Shown piece after piece: positions 54,719-63,941 of a stretch of 64,000 bases of DNA. This stretch comes from DSSB01 sp046346845. GTDB lineage: Bacteria > UBA10199 > DSSB01. The stretch is taken from positions 124,001 to 188,000 of the forward strand of contig JAXMHH010000001.1 in NCBI GenBank assembly GCA_046346845.1, in the 5' to 3' direction. The stretch's first letter is position 1. Each line of letters starts with the position of its first letter. The notes beneath the pieces were generated by a model. The model ran no database searches and had not been told where the DNA came from. It worked only from the letters and a program-made list of their open reading frames with translations. The position numbers and the translations under genes are program-made.

Positions 54719-55971
54719 TATAGGGCCTTCGCGCTCTCGACCCGAAGCGTTTTCGCCTCTTGCAGGTAGGCGGGCTCCTGTCCGTGGACGAAGCGCCAGG
54801 GAAAGACCTGTTTCACCAGGATGAGGTAAGAGCCCTTGGGGATCTTGTGATAGGGCAGATCGAAACCCACCAAGGCCTCGCCCGCCTCCCCCTCGGGCGG
54901 ATCGCTCCGCTTGGCGTCATCGATGATACGAAGCTTGGGTGCGATGCCGAGCGCGGCGAGCTTGGGGTCGTTGGAGATCCCGACCGTGAGCGAGCCCATG
55001 GGTCCGCTCAGGGCCCACCAGGAGGAAGCCCCCTGGGAAAGCGCGGACTCCTCGGCGCCCCCCGAGCCGTCCAGCACGGCGGTCCCGCCAGCGGCGGTGT
55101 AGACCGTGGCGCCGTAGACGGCCTTGGAGAAATCATAGCCGCTCAGCCCCTCGGTCTTGTCCTCGAGGAACTTCGGCCCGTCGAGGGGATTGTTGATGCG
55201 CGTGGGCACCTCGACCCAGTTGGGATAGAACAAGAAGTCGGTCACCGATTTCGGAACCAAGTTGATCGGACCGAGCTTCTTGGTGGCCACCACCCGGCGA
55301 ATCACCCGGATGGGGCCCACACGGGTCCCGGCGACGCGGGCATCCACGCCGGATTCGTCGATCTGGAAATCGAAGAAATGCTTGATCGCCAAGTTGAAGC
55401 GCACCTTGAAGCGGTCGAGCAGGTCGGCCTGGCTGGAGCCGTTGTGCAGGACCAGGATGTCCTGGACCAAAGGCTGTCGGGGATTAAAGCCGATGTCGTA
55501 GAAGGCGGTGCTGACGCGGTCTTGCCCCGGCAGGTAGCGGACATAGCTCTTGGCAGAGCGCGCCGCGGGCTGTTCTTCGGAAAGGGCGTAGACGAACTTC
55601 CCCCCCACCGGGATCTCCGCGCGGGCCTTCGCCGCGGGCAAGCTCGAGGGATCCAAAGCGGCGCCCGCGTCGTCGGTGTGAAACAGCAAGACGTCTTGGG
55701 GATCGAGGATGCCTGTCCCTTTCCCCTCTTGGTCCATGAGCCAGGCGCCGGACTCGGTCTTTTCATCGATCTGGAAAGGGATGGGCTGCGGACCCGCCCC
55801 GGCGGTCGAGGCGTAGAGCCGGATGCCGGCAACCGGCTGCCCCAAGAGGTTGCTCAGGGCCTTGCCCGGGACCTCGACAACGGTCGCCGCGCGGGCGGAG
55901 GCGCCAAAGATAAGGCAAAAAAAGAACGCGAGGCTGGCGGTAATTATTTTGGGAGATGCGAATGTTTTCAT
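54718..55971 (-). CDS. Conserved-looking exported protein of unknown function
   Basis: 417 residues with a signal peptide (to SARA). The mature part is β-rich with no recognised domain; notable segments are YVRYLPGQDRVSTAFYDIGFNP and DFLFYPNWVEVPTRINNPLDG. It shares one base with the start of the CoA-transferase gene (stop and start at 54718), so the two are coupled. Likely periplasmic. Confidence 0.7.
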   Translation of the reverse strand: MKTFASPKIITASLAFFFCLIFGASARAATVVEVPGKALSNLLGQPVAGIRLYASTAGAGPQPIPFQIDEKTESGAWLMDQEGKGTGILDPQDVLLFHTDDAGAALDPSSLPAAKARAEIPVGGKFVYALSEEQPAARSAKSYVRYLPGQDRVSTAFYDIGFNPRQPLVQDILVLHNGSSQADLLDRFKVRFNLAIKHFFDFQIDESGVDARVAGTRVGPIRVIRRVVATKKLGPINLVPKSVTDFLFYPNWVEVPTRINNPLDGPKFLEDKTEGLSGYDFSKAVYGATVYTAAGGTAVLDGSGGAEESALSQGASSWWALSGPMGSLTVGISNDPKLAALGIAPKLRIIDDAKRSDPPEGEAGEALVGFDLPYHKIPKGSYLILVKQVFPWRFVHGQEPAYLQEAKTLRVESAKAL

Positions 55972-56087
55972 CGAGTATTCTTAAGGCTTTCTCTTGCCTC
56001 CCTGCGAAACTCGACATTTTACCTAACAATGGTTCAAGGCCTGGATAACACTCTAATATCCGTGTAGCCAGAGCTATCTAGAACCAC

Positions 56088-57080
<993 letters not shown>

Positions 57081-57101
57081 GCTGGGACTTACATATAATG
57101 A

Positions 57102-58376
57102 CTATTCCCGCCGACGCAAGTTCGCGACGAAAAAACCATCGCCGGGCGAATCGAGCGGCGACCATTCCCTGGCCTGCTCCAGGCGAAGCTCGCTCTCTGT
57201 CTTTAATAGATCCGCGAGGACCTGCTCGCCCTCCTCCGGCTCCAGCGAGCAGACGGCATAGACCAGACGTCCCCCCGGCTTGAGGAAGGGCCACCACTCC
57301 CTCAAGATCTGGCCCTGCTGCCTGGCCAAGTCCGGAAGGTCGTCTTCCCGGACCCGCCAGCGGATTTCGGGTTTGCGCCCCAAGGTCCCCAGGCCCGAGC
57401 AAGGGGCGTCGACGAGGATCCAATCGAAGCTCAGGCCCTGCTGCTTGGCCGCGGCGGGGGAAGCCAATAGCGATGGTTCTTTCAAGCCCAGCCGGCGAAA
57501 GTTCTCCTGGAGCTCGGCGCGGCGCCGGGGATTCGGCTCGTGGGCCCACAACTCGAGCCGGTCGCCCACCGACTCGGCGATCGCGCTCGACTTCCCGCCG
57601 TGTCCGGCGCAGGCATCCAAACCCCGCTCCTCGGGTTGGGCCGCGACGGCCTCGGCAACCCGAAAGGAATGGGGGTCCTGGATGGAAATTCGTCCCTGGG
57701 CAAGGCTGGGCGCCAGAATTTCGCGGTGATAGGCCGATAATGACAAAAGCGGGCCTGACCCGAGCCGGACCCCATTCACTCCCTGCTCGCCCCATTCCCG
57801 GAGCAGTGCCTCGGGATCGGCACGGAGCCGGTTCACCCGGATGCCGACGGGAGGCACCGCTTGGAAATACTCGAACAGCCGCCGGGCGCCTTCGCTACCG
57901 TATCGTCCCCTCCAACGCCCCACCAGCCAGGCGGGAAAGCAGGCCGCAAAGCGTTCCGACCCTTCGGCCAGCAGTTCTTCGCGATCGCGCAAGAGCCGGC
58001 GCAAGACCGCATTGACCAGTCGCGATGGCGGGATCCCGAAACGCGACTTGGCCAGCGCCACGCTCTCGTTGACCAGGGCATAATCGGGGACCTTTTGCAG
58101 GAACAGGCCCTGATAGGCGGCCAGGCGCAACAGCAGGAAGACCCCGGCCGGAGTTTTTTTCACCGCGACGTAGCGCCCCAAGACCTGGTCCAAATACCCC
58201 TGTTCGCGAAGGACGCCGTAGACCAACTGGGTACAGAAGGCCCGGTCCGCTTCGGACAGGATTTGCCGGTTCAGGTGGAAGTCGAGCCGCTCGGCGGCGA
58301 ATCCCCTGCCGCCCAGGACTTCGCGGAGGATCTGCAGGGCCAGGGATCTGGCATTGGCGGTCTTGCGGGAAGCCAT
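57102..58376 (-). CDS. rsmB: 16S rRNA m5C967 methyltransferase RsmB
   Basis: 424 residues: an N-terminal NusB-like RNA-binding domain and a C-terminal methyltransferase with DACAGHGGKSSAIAE (SAM), VDAPCSGLGTLGRKPE (motif IV Cys) and AVCSLEPEEGE (motif VI Cys). The SAM motif has GHGGKS where GxGGKT is usual. It is read toward dnaJ/cbpA. The ATG at 58376 is preferred to the GTG at 58391. Confidence 0.93.
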   Translation of the reverse strand: MASRKTANARSLALQILREVLGGRGFAAERLDFHLNRQILSEADRAFCTQLVYGVLREQGYLDQVLGRYVAVKKTPAGVFLLLRLAAYQGLFLQKVPDYALVNESVALAKSRFGIPPSRLVNAVLRRLLRDREELLAEGSERFAACFPAWLVGRWRGRYGSEGARRLFEYFQAVPPVGIRVNRLRADPEALLREWGEQGVNGVRLGSGPLLSLSAYHREILAPSLAQGRISIQDPHSFRVAEAVAAQPEERGLDACAGHGGKSSAIAESVGDRLELWAHEPNPRRRAELQENFRRLGLKEPSLLASPAAAKQQGLSFDWILVDAPCSGLGTLGRKPEIRWRVREDDLPDLARQQGQILREWWPFLKPGGRLVYAVCSLEPEEGEQVLADLLKTESELRLEQAREWSPLDSPGDGFFVANLRRRE

Positions 58377-58434
58377 AAAATGAGGCGTCACTCCTTGCCT
58401 TGTCAGGGCGACCCGGCCGGTTTAAAGGCTTCCC

Positions 58435-59142
58435 ATGGCAAAGGGAAGCAAAACAAGACGCCTGCTCTGGACCCTCGCCCTGCTCCCGGCGCTCTTTTTC
58501 GGGGTGGAGGCCTTCGTCTTGGTCTCGGGGATGGTGGAGAACTCCCTGCTCGCGCGCCGCAATCCCGAGACCACGGCCTTCACCCGCCGCTACGCCTGGG
58601 AGACCGGGAACCCCGTCGTCTTCCAATGGAGGCCGCTGGCCGACATCTCGGACAACCTGAAGCGGGCCGTCCTGGTCTCGGAGGACGACGCCTTTTTCGA
58701 GCACGAGGGCGTGGACTTAAGCGAGCTGAAGGCCAGCCTGGAGCTCAACCAAAAGAAAGGCAAGTTCGTCCGCGGCGGCTCCACCCTCACGATGCAGCTG
58801 GTGAAGAACCTCTATTTCTCCAAGGCGAAGAACCCGCTGCGCAAGCTCAACGAGATCCTGCTCAGCCTCGACCTCGAGCACAAACTCAGCAAGGAACGCA
58901 TCCTCGAGCTCTACCTCAACGTCGTGGAGTTCGGCCCCGGCGTCTACGGCGCGGAGAACGCCAGCCGCTATTACTTCAGCAAGGGGGCCGAGGCCCTGAG
59001 CGCGCCCGAGGCCGCTTACTTGGCCGCGATCCTGCCCAATCCAGCCTACCTGACGACCCGCAATACCCGCCGCGCCGCGGCCCGAAAGAGGATTATTTTA
59101 AGGAGGATGGGAAGACGGGACTTGCCGGAGGCGGCCCGCTGA
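58435..59142 (+). CDS. mtgA: Monofunctional peptidoglycan transglycosylase MtgA
   Basis: 235 residues: an N-terminal membrane anchor and a GT51 domain with the catalytic Glu in VSEDDAFFEHEGVD and GGSTLTMQLVKNLYFS. It polymerises lipid II into glycan strands. The stop abuts the convergent methyltransferase stop (59143) with no spacer. Confidence 0.93.
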   Translation: MAKGSKTRRLLWTLALLPALFFGVEAFVLVSGMVENSLLARRNPETTAFTRRYAWETGNPVVFQWRPLADISDNLKRAVLVSEDDAFFEHEGVDLSELKASLELNQKKGKFVRGGSTLTMQLVKNLYFSKAKNPLRKLNEILLSLDLEHKLSKERILELYLNVVEFGPGVYGAENASRYYFSKGAEALSAPEAAYLAAILPNPAYLTTRNTRRAAARKRIILRRMGRRDLPEAAR

Positions 59143-60159
59143 TCACTTGGTGGCGACCATCACCGAGGCCGGGTACTGCACCGCCAGGGCTGCGACCTTC
59201 TTGAAACCCACGAAATTCAGCCAGCGCTTGAGCTCCTTGGCGGTGAAGACGTCTCCGTGCTCGCAGTGCACCAGCATGGTCAGGGCGAACAAGAGGGGCA
59301 GCTCCGGACCAGTGCGCAGGTCGTTGGCGATGAATTCGGCGACCAGGAGTTTGCCGCCGGGCTTCAGGGCGTCGAAGGACTTCTTGAAGAGCTTGCGAGT
59401 CCCCGCCTCGCCCTCCATGTGACAGATATGCCCCAAAAGGACGACATCGTAGCTCTCGGGTTCGAAGGCCACCTGGTGATAATCCCCCTCGCGCAATTCA
59501 AACTGCTTTTGGAGGCGAAACCGCTGGACATAGGTCTGGGCCACTTCGAGCACTTCGGGATAATCCATGCCGACAACCTTGGCCGCGGGATCGGCCAGGG
59601 CGAAGGCAATGGACCAAGCTGCCGAACCGCAGCCGATGTCGAGGATCTTCTGCCCCTTGAGGGTCTTCCCCACGCCCAACTTTTTACAGAGCGCCACGCT
59701 GGAGGCGTAGGAAAAGGGAAAGATGCGCTTGACCAGCTCTTGGAAAAAGAGCTTGCGCTGGTGTTGGTCGCCGGCGGCCTGCACCGGCTTTCCGAGCCGC
59801 AGGCACTCGGTGAGGCTGGTCCAGCCGTGCCGGCTGAAGTCGTCGAATTGCAGGCCGATGCCGAGGTAATTGGATTCGCCGCGCACCAAGAAGGTCTTGG
59901 CCTCGGGCTCGAGCTTGTAGAGCCCGCGGGTCTTGCCGAGCAGCCCCATCCCGACCAGGGCGTCGAGCAGCATGCGCGTGGAGCGCAGCGGCAGGCCCGT
60001 ACCGCGGGCGATTTTTTCGACGGTGTTATTGCCGGCGTGGATGCTCGAAAAGACGTCGACCTCGAGGGCGCTGGCGAGGACCTGGGTCTTCACGAAGCCC
60101 CAATGGAGGTTTTGAATGAGCTCGGGCTGGATTTCGAGCGACTTTTCCCTACCGGTCAT
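59143..60159 (-). CDS. SAM-dependent methyltransferase with winged-helix N-terminal domain
   Basis: 338 residues. The N-terminal ~100 form a dimerisation/winged-helix domain (TVEKIARGTGLPLRSTRMLLDALVGMGLL), and the C-terminal Rossmann domain has ILDIGCGSAAWSIAFA and a downstream Asp in VVGMDYPEV. The layout is that of the hydroxyneurosporene/acetylserotonin O-methyltransferase group. The acceptor is unknown. The ATG at 60159 lacks a clear ribosome site. Confidence 0.82.
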   Translation of the reverse strand: MTGREKSLEIQPELIQNLHWGFVKTQVLASALEVDVFSSIHAGNNTVEKIARGTGLPLRSTRMLLDALVGMGLLGKTRGLYKLEPEAKTFLVRGESNYLGIGLQFDDFSRHGWTSLTECLRLGKPVQAAGDQHQRKLFFQELVKRIFPFSYASSVALCKKLGVGKTLKGQKILDIGCGSAAWSIAFALADPAAKVVGMDYPEVLEVAQTYVQRFRLQKQFELREGDYHQVAFEPESYDVVLLGHICHMEGEAGTRKLFKKSFDALKPGGKLLVAEFIANDLRTGPELPLLFALTMLVHCEHGDVFTAKELKRWLNFVGFKKVAALAVQYPASVMVATK

Positions 60160-60254
60160 ATGTAGAGGGCATTGTAAACAGCGACGCCTCCGCCGCAAAG
60201 AAATATTTTATGATTCCCGCTAGTTGGCGCTGCACTGCGCCAAGAAGTAAAAAT

Positions 60255-60284
60255 TTGACACCTGCGGCAAAAGGCGGTTAAGGT
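60255..60284 (+). promoter_or_regulatory. Candidate promoter of the tRNA pair
   Basis: TTGACA at 60255-60260 is followed after 18 bases by TAAGGT (60279-60284), a weak -10 box. It lies about 60 bases before tRNA-Lys, a normal distance. Confidence 0.45.
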
Positions 60285-60343
60285 CCGCCGGCTTTTTCGA
60301 TATAACCGCGGCACCCGGCAAGAAAATCAGCCGGGACGGCCCC

Positions 60344-60416
60344 GGGCCGGTAGCTCAGCTGGTAGAGCACCGCCCTTTTAAGGCGGGTGTCCTGGGTTCG
60401 AATCCCAGCCGGCTCA
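60344..60416 (+). tRNA. tRNA-Lys (anticodon TTT)
   Basis: 73 bases. Acceptor arms GGGCCGG and CCGGCTC pair (one G-U); the anticodon arm CCGCC-CTTTTAA-GGCGG gives anticodon TTT; the T-arm has TTCGAAT. CCA is not encoded. Confidence 0.96.
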
Positions 60417-60430
60417 CAGTGACAATTTTT

Positions 60431-60503
60431 GTCCCCATCGTCTAGAGGCCTAGGACACCGCCCTTTCACGGCGGCAGCAGGGGTTCGAATCCCCTTGGGG
60501 ACG
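60431..60503 (+). tRNA. tRNA-Glu (anticodon TTC)
   Basis: 73 bases. Acceptor arms GTCCCCA and TGGGGAC pair; the anticodon arm CCGCC-CTTTCAC-GGCGG gives TTC; the T-arm has TTCGAAT. CCA is not encoded. It lies 14 bases after tRNA-Lys and marks the left edge of the AT-rich accessory island. Confidence 0.96.
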
Positions 60504-60508
60504 CCTTC

Positions 60509-60546
60509 AAGGAACCCTTTGAGAAATCAAAGGGTTCCTTATTTTT
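60509..60546 (+). terminator. Rho-independent terminator after tRNA-Glu
   Basis: Stem AAGGAACCCTTTG / CAAAGGGTTCCTT followed by ATTTTT. It ends the tRNA transcript. Confidence 0.9.
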
Positions 60547-60592
60547 AAAATATCCCCAATTACAGGATAAAGTACCCAATGCCCCGAAAAAT

Positions 60593-61912
60593 TTATCCTG
60601 TAGTTAATTCAAAATTTTCTTTGTTGAATTGTTTAGCAAGATTTTCGAAAAATTTTTTCAGGTTGTTAATTGGGATTATTAAAAGATGGTGGCTGAGTTC
60701 TGAAATTAACCGCCCCAATTCTGTTCCATGGGTGTTTAATTTCTCTCCCCATTTCTTTTCAAAAGCCTCATAAATTCTATCAAATTCGTTATATATATTC
60801 TCAACTAAAAGAGACTGATCATTTATACTGATGTCCAAAGTATACTTTTTAAAAATGGCGTTTACTTCAGAAACTTGAAAATTTTCTTTCACATAATTTG
60901 GGATAGAGAACAGCTTCGAGGAATCGTTAGAAGAGCCATTGGGAGGAATATCTATATAATCTTTCCAATGAGCCGACATTGTATTCCTAAACATTTTTAT
61001 TCTGTAATAATTTGGGATTTTTTTTCGAATCAATTCACTTTTTTCGCCATAACTTACGATCGTCGAAACAAGTGAGCTATAAAATAGCCTAGTTCGTATT
61101 GTTAAATCTGGTCCCATTAATTTGATTTTATTGTCAATCCCTCCTCGAGAATTTGGCCACTTCCCCGATATAAGAATTTTTGTAATCTCCGGAAGAGTTT
61201 CACAAATTGCCGCCCAAGATCGGGACACTTCCTGCATTAGAAGGTAAATTACTTTTATTTCTCCGATGAAGGAAGCAATCAACCTGGCCTTTGGAGCACT
61301 GCCAGATTTATTGAGCCTACCGATTAATTCGTCAAAAGGGGTGGTGCTTTCCATACTTATCCATTCAGCCAGCATATTACAAAACAAAGCGCCCTGCTCA
61401 ATGGCATCATCCAGCGCCTTATGCGAGTGAGGGAGTTTATCATACCATTCCTTAGGCATGTTCTTCTTAGTCGACTGGCGATAAGGCGTTTTCATCAGCG
61501 CCATGGCGAAGGTTTTGATATCCAGCGCTGAATGAGAGAAAGGGCTCTCTCCCGTGAAGCGGATCAAATACCAATAGACGAACAGAAAGTCATAAGCCGC
61601 CGGATAGCCCACGAAAACCGGAATTCCCGGTAACCCTTTCAGCCAGGCAAGATAATCCTTCATCGCTTTTTCCGGAGCCTGGAGATTTTCCCGACAGGCC
61701 ACCCAGGCCTCCGGCCGTCCCCGCCACCATTCCATGGTTTTTGGATCTGACACCGCCCCCGCCAGGGTCTCCAAATTAGCGCTGAAAGTGCTGACTGGCG
61801 TCTTGTCGGCAAGATAAGCCGCCGACCCAAAGCTGAGCATGGAATTGACCCCAGGGATAGGGCCATCAGCCTCGACGTCAGTGCTGACGTAGATTTCGGG
61901 TTCGTTACCCAT
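60593..61912 (-). CDS. DEDDh exonuclease-domain protein with a C-terminal HEPN-like R-x5-H motif
   Basis: 439 residues. The N-terminal ~185 match the Rv2179c-like 3'-5' exoribonuclease group: D12/E14 (STDVEADG), D108 (YPAAYDFLF) and H164/D169 (HKALDDAIEQ) form a DEDDh site. Residues ~190-439 are an extra, mostly helical region unknown to me, with R309-N310...H315 (FRNTMSAHW), the R-x5-H form typical of HEPN RNases. The 3' half of the gene is visibly more AT-rich than the 5' half, suggesting a fusion of parts with different origins. It overlaps the AbiEii gene by 8 bases. Nuclease activity and an RNA target are inferred from motifs only. Confidence 0.72.
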   Translation of the reverse strand: MGNEPEIYVSTDVEADGPIPGVNSMLSFGSAAYLADKTPVSTFSANLETLAGAVSDPKTMEWWRGRPEAWVACRENLQAPEKAMKDYLAWLKGLPGIPVFVGYPAAYDFLFVYWYLIRFTGESPFSHSALDIKTFAMALMKTPYRQSTKKNMPKEWYDKLPHSHKALDDAIEQGALFCNMLAEWISMESTTPFDELIGRLNKSGSAPKARLIASFIGEIKVIYLLMQEVSRSWAAICETLPEITKILISGKWPNSRGGIDNKIKLMGPDLTIRTRLFYSSLVSTIVSYGEKSELIRKKIPNYYRIKMFRNTMSAHWKDYIDIPPNGSSNDSSKLFSIPNYVKENFQVSEVNAIFKKYTLDISINDQSLLVENIYNEFDRIYEAFEKKWGEKLNTHGTELGRLISELSHHLLIIPINNLKKFFENLAKQFNKENFELTTG

Positions 61913-62753
61913 TTTTGTAAACCGCTTCTAATCTCCGGTTAATGATTTTCACCACATCTTTCAAAAGGTCAGGAGCATCTGTAATTTTCATTTTCCTAAT
62001 GAAGGCCGACCAATATATCTGCAGTCTTTCAAGAATCTCGTCGTCGAACGAAATAAGAGTCATCTTGTCCGTCTTTCGTTTGGAAAAGGTCTTTTCAATG
62101 CTTTGTTTGCATAGAGACGAATCCAGCGATCCCAGCTGAGACATCTTGAAAAGATCGTAATAATCCTTCATTCGTGTGTTTTGGCCACCGCGTTTGATCG
62201 CAATCTGCAATTTTTCCGAGAAAATCGTCTCGGGAGGATACGCTAGGATCTTGAAATCGGGTCCGATCAGGGGCTGTCCTCGATATCGGATCCTTTCAAG
62301 TGAAACCTTTTTCGCTTCTACAATATCACCGATGGCAAGATCCATGCGGACATGCCCTTGTGCCTTTCCAAGCCTGAATAGGCATTTGATTCGCACTCCC
62401 GGATAATCCATCTCCGGATGATTCAATGGCACTCCTTCGGGTGAATCCCAAGTCAGGCCATCATCCATCGAAATCGTCAAAATGGTTTGAACGACACTCA
62501 AGGCATCTTCAACTTTGTTACTGACTTGACGAATCGAAAAATCGAGGTCCCTGGTTTTACGCTCCGAATCAATCAAGTAGGCCAGCAGAGATCCGCCTTT
62601 GAAAATAAAACTCCCCGCGTGAGGCGAAACGGAAAGCCTTGCTAGAAATTGCTCGGCTCCGTAACGGTTGAGTAGCTCCTGGAAGGCGATTTCTTTTTCT
62701 TCCTTGGAGATATTATACAATTTCGCCCGAATGCTTTCGGGATTAGTCGCCAT
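61905..62753 (-). CDS. AbiEii-family nucleotidyltransferase (toxin of a type IV toxin-antitoxin/abortive infection pair)
   Basis: 282 residues. DUF1814/AbiEii motifs: FIFKGGSLLAYL (GS at ~54-55), RKTRDLDFSI (D69, D71) and TIFSEKLQIAIKRGGQNTRM followed by KDYYDL. AbiEii/MenT enzymes add nucleotides to targets such as tRNA and block phage or growth. It starts three bases after the AbiEi gene, the usual antitoxin-toxin order. Confidence 0.85.
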   Translation of the reverse strand: MATNPESIRAKLYNISKEEKEIAFQELLNRYGAEQFLARLSVSPHAGSFIFKGGSLLAYLIDSERKTRDLDFSIRQVSNKVEDALSVVQTILTISMDDGLTWDSPEGVPLNHPEMDYPGVRIKCLFRLGKAQGHVRMDLAIGDIVEAKKVSLERIRYRGQPLIGPDFKILAYPPETIFSEKLQIAIKRGGQNTRMKDYYDLFKMSQLGSLDSSLCKQSIEKTFSKRKTDKMTLISFDDEILERLQIYWSAFIRKMKITDAPDLLKDVVKIINRRLEAVYKNG

Positions 62754-62756
62754 AAA

Positions 62757-63341
62757 TTATTGGTCAGAAAGAAGAACGGTGATAACTCTATCAAGAGGTT
62801 TCCGCATCTGTTTTGCATATCTGGAAAGCTTATCTAGATCCTTGTCTTTAAGACGCAGGTATCCTCGGAGTACCTTATAAGCGACGTCGATAGGCAGAAA
62901 CTTGAACGCATCGACAACACTTTTCTCGCGATCATAAATTCTCACCTTTCGTTTTTTAGTTAGATGTTCGACAACTCCCAGCCTGTAGGAAGGCCCCTGA
63001 GGATACACAATGCGGTATTCCTGATTAACCACCCGGTGTTCTTGAGGAAAAGCCAGCCAAATTTTACGCTCCTCTTCATCGGTGAGGTCGTAAAAGGTTA
63101 GCGCGGAAACACCGCAAACGATGGCATCAGGGTAGAGGGTGCAGACCGGAGCATATTTTCGAAGTGGATCCGTCAGCCAATCGAGATGAGACGTATAAAT
63201 CCTTTTGTAGGGTCGATAGAGCTTCCCCTCCGCAACCATGCGTGAGAGGGCCATCTTGCCAACTCCCATTTCTGTAGCTTCATGAAGGCTGACGAAGTCG
63301 TTTTTATTAAGGAATTTCAGCAGTTTTTCCTTTGCTTCCAT
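62757..63341 (-). CDS. AbiEi-family antitoxin / transcriptional regulator
   Basis: 194 residues: an N-terminal winged-helix (FLNKNDFVSLHEATEMGVGKMALSRMV) and a C-terminal AbiEi domain (VCGVSALTFYDLTDEEE, EHRVVNQEYRIVYPQG, REKSVVDAFKF). AbiEi proteins repress their own operon by binding inverted repeats and neutralise AbiEii. The candidate promoter and an inverted repeat lie just upstream. Confidence 0.83.
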   Translation of the reverse strand: MEAKEKLLKFLNKNDFVSLHEATEMGVGKMALSRMVAEGKLYRPYKRIYTSHLDWLTDPLRKYAPVCTLYPDAIVCGVSALTFYDLTDEEERKIWLAFPQEHRVVNQEYRIVYPQGPSYRLGVVEHLTKKRKVRIYDREKSVVDAFKFLPIDVAYKVLRGYLRLKDKDLDKLSRYAKQMRKPLDRVITVLLSDQ

Positions 63342-63355
63342 ATTAAATCGATACT

Positions 63356-63383
63356 ATCTTAGATATGAGTATAAATCTATCAA
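63356..63383 (-). promoter_or_regulatory. Candidate promoter of the AbiE-exonuclease operon
   Basis: On the minus strand TTGATA (63378-63383) and TAAGAT (63356-63361) are 16 bases apart. An inverted repeat GTAACG...CGTTAC (63389-63408) lies just upstream and could be an operator for the AbiEi protein. The predicted 5' leader is very short (~8 bases). Confidence 0.45.
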
Positions 63384-63578
63384 ATATAGTAACGAAGCGA
63401 AGCGTTACCTAAACGGTTCCCTGAACCCTTCCGGGAACCATTACTGAGACCCTTTCCCACCTCCGGGCCGCGGGGACGAGAAAGATCCTGACAAACCCTC
63501 TCATGAAGATTTACTTTTCAATCTTCTGTTTGAAATTTTTAGGTTTTCCTTCTTTTTAATTTATTGGAGGGCGGAGGC

Positions 63579-63641
63579 ATGACTCGTTTGCAAATCGCCT
63601 TGTACAGAGGTACTTCATCCATTAATTGGGGGACGCCATGA
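63579..63641 (+). pseudogene. 20-codon frame, possible stub of a YiiX/NlpC-like gene
   Basis: ATG with two GGAGG sites upstream encodes MTRLQIALYRGTSSINWGTP. The first 14 residues recall the start of YiiX-like permuted papain-fold proteins (LALYRGTSLISR...), but the frame closes after 20 codons and a terminator follows. It is either a truncated gene or a chance peptide; low confidence. Confidence 0.3.
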
Positions 63642-63643
63642 AC

Positions 63644-63678
63644 TGGTATGGAGTACTCACTCCGTACCAAATTTTTTT
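63644..63678 (+). terminator. Rho-independent terminator
   Basis: Stem TGGTATGGAGT / ACTCCGTACCA (one G-U) with a 4-base loop and a T run. It would end rightward transcripts such as that of the short frame just upstream. Confidence 0.85.
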
Positions 63679-63692
63679 AGATTAACCTCTCC

Positions 63693-63728
63693 GGCCGCTT
63701 CATAGAAATAGGAGCGGCCGTTTGGTTT
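63693..63728 (+). terminator. Second terminator-like hairpin
   Basis: Stem GGCCGCT / AGCGGCC with a 13-base loop followed by a T-rich stretch (GTTTGGTTTT). Two terminators in tandem isolate the remnant downstream. Confidence 0.6.
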
Positions 63729-63732
63729 TGGG

Positions 63733-63941
63733 GGCCAGTACGACATCAAAGTCATCAACCGCTTAATCAATGGCCGAACTCGTTTAACGGCTCAGCTCGC
63801 CCTAAAGCTTGCAGCCGCTTGAATGCCACCCCGACATGTTGGCTCAATGCCCAAAAAGCGGTTGATATTTATGAGGCATCAAAAGACGCGGGTAAGTTGC
63901 CCAAGGCTCTTATCGAAAACGGCCATCTCATTCGCGCCTGA
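63733..63941 (+). pseudogene. Frameshifted HigA/XRE-type antitoxin remnant
   Basis: Three consecutive reading frames join into a HigA-like C-terminal half: RLINGRTRLTAQLALKLAAA (stop at 63820), then LECHPDM in the +1 frame, then WLNAQKAVDIYEASKDAG from 63840 to a stop at 63941. The order and spacing match HigA antitoxins (INGRR.IT...ALRLA...F.W.NLQ..YDLYEA). No N-terminal half or higB toxin is seen. The last ~60 bases of the window show nothing recognisable. Confidence 0.68.

Noticed and set aside
63409..63433. Attachment-site repeat of tRNA-Glu
   Set aside because: The sequence here is a local hairpin (GGTTCCC / GGGAACC) and does not match the tRNA 3' end.
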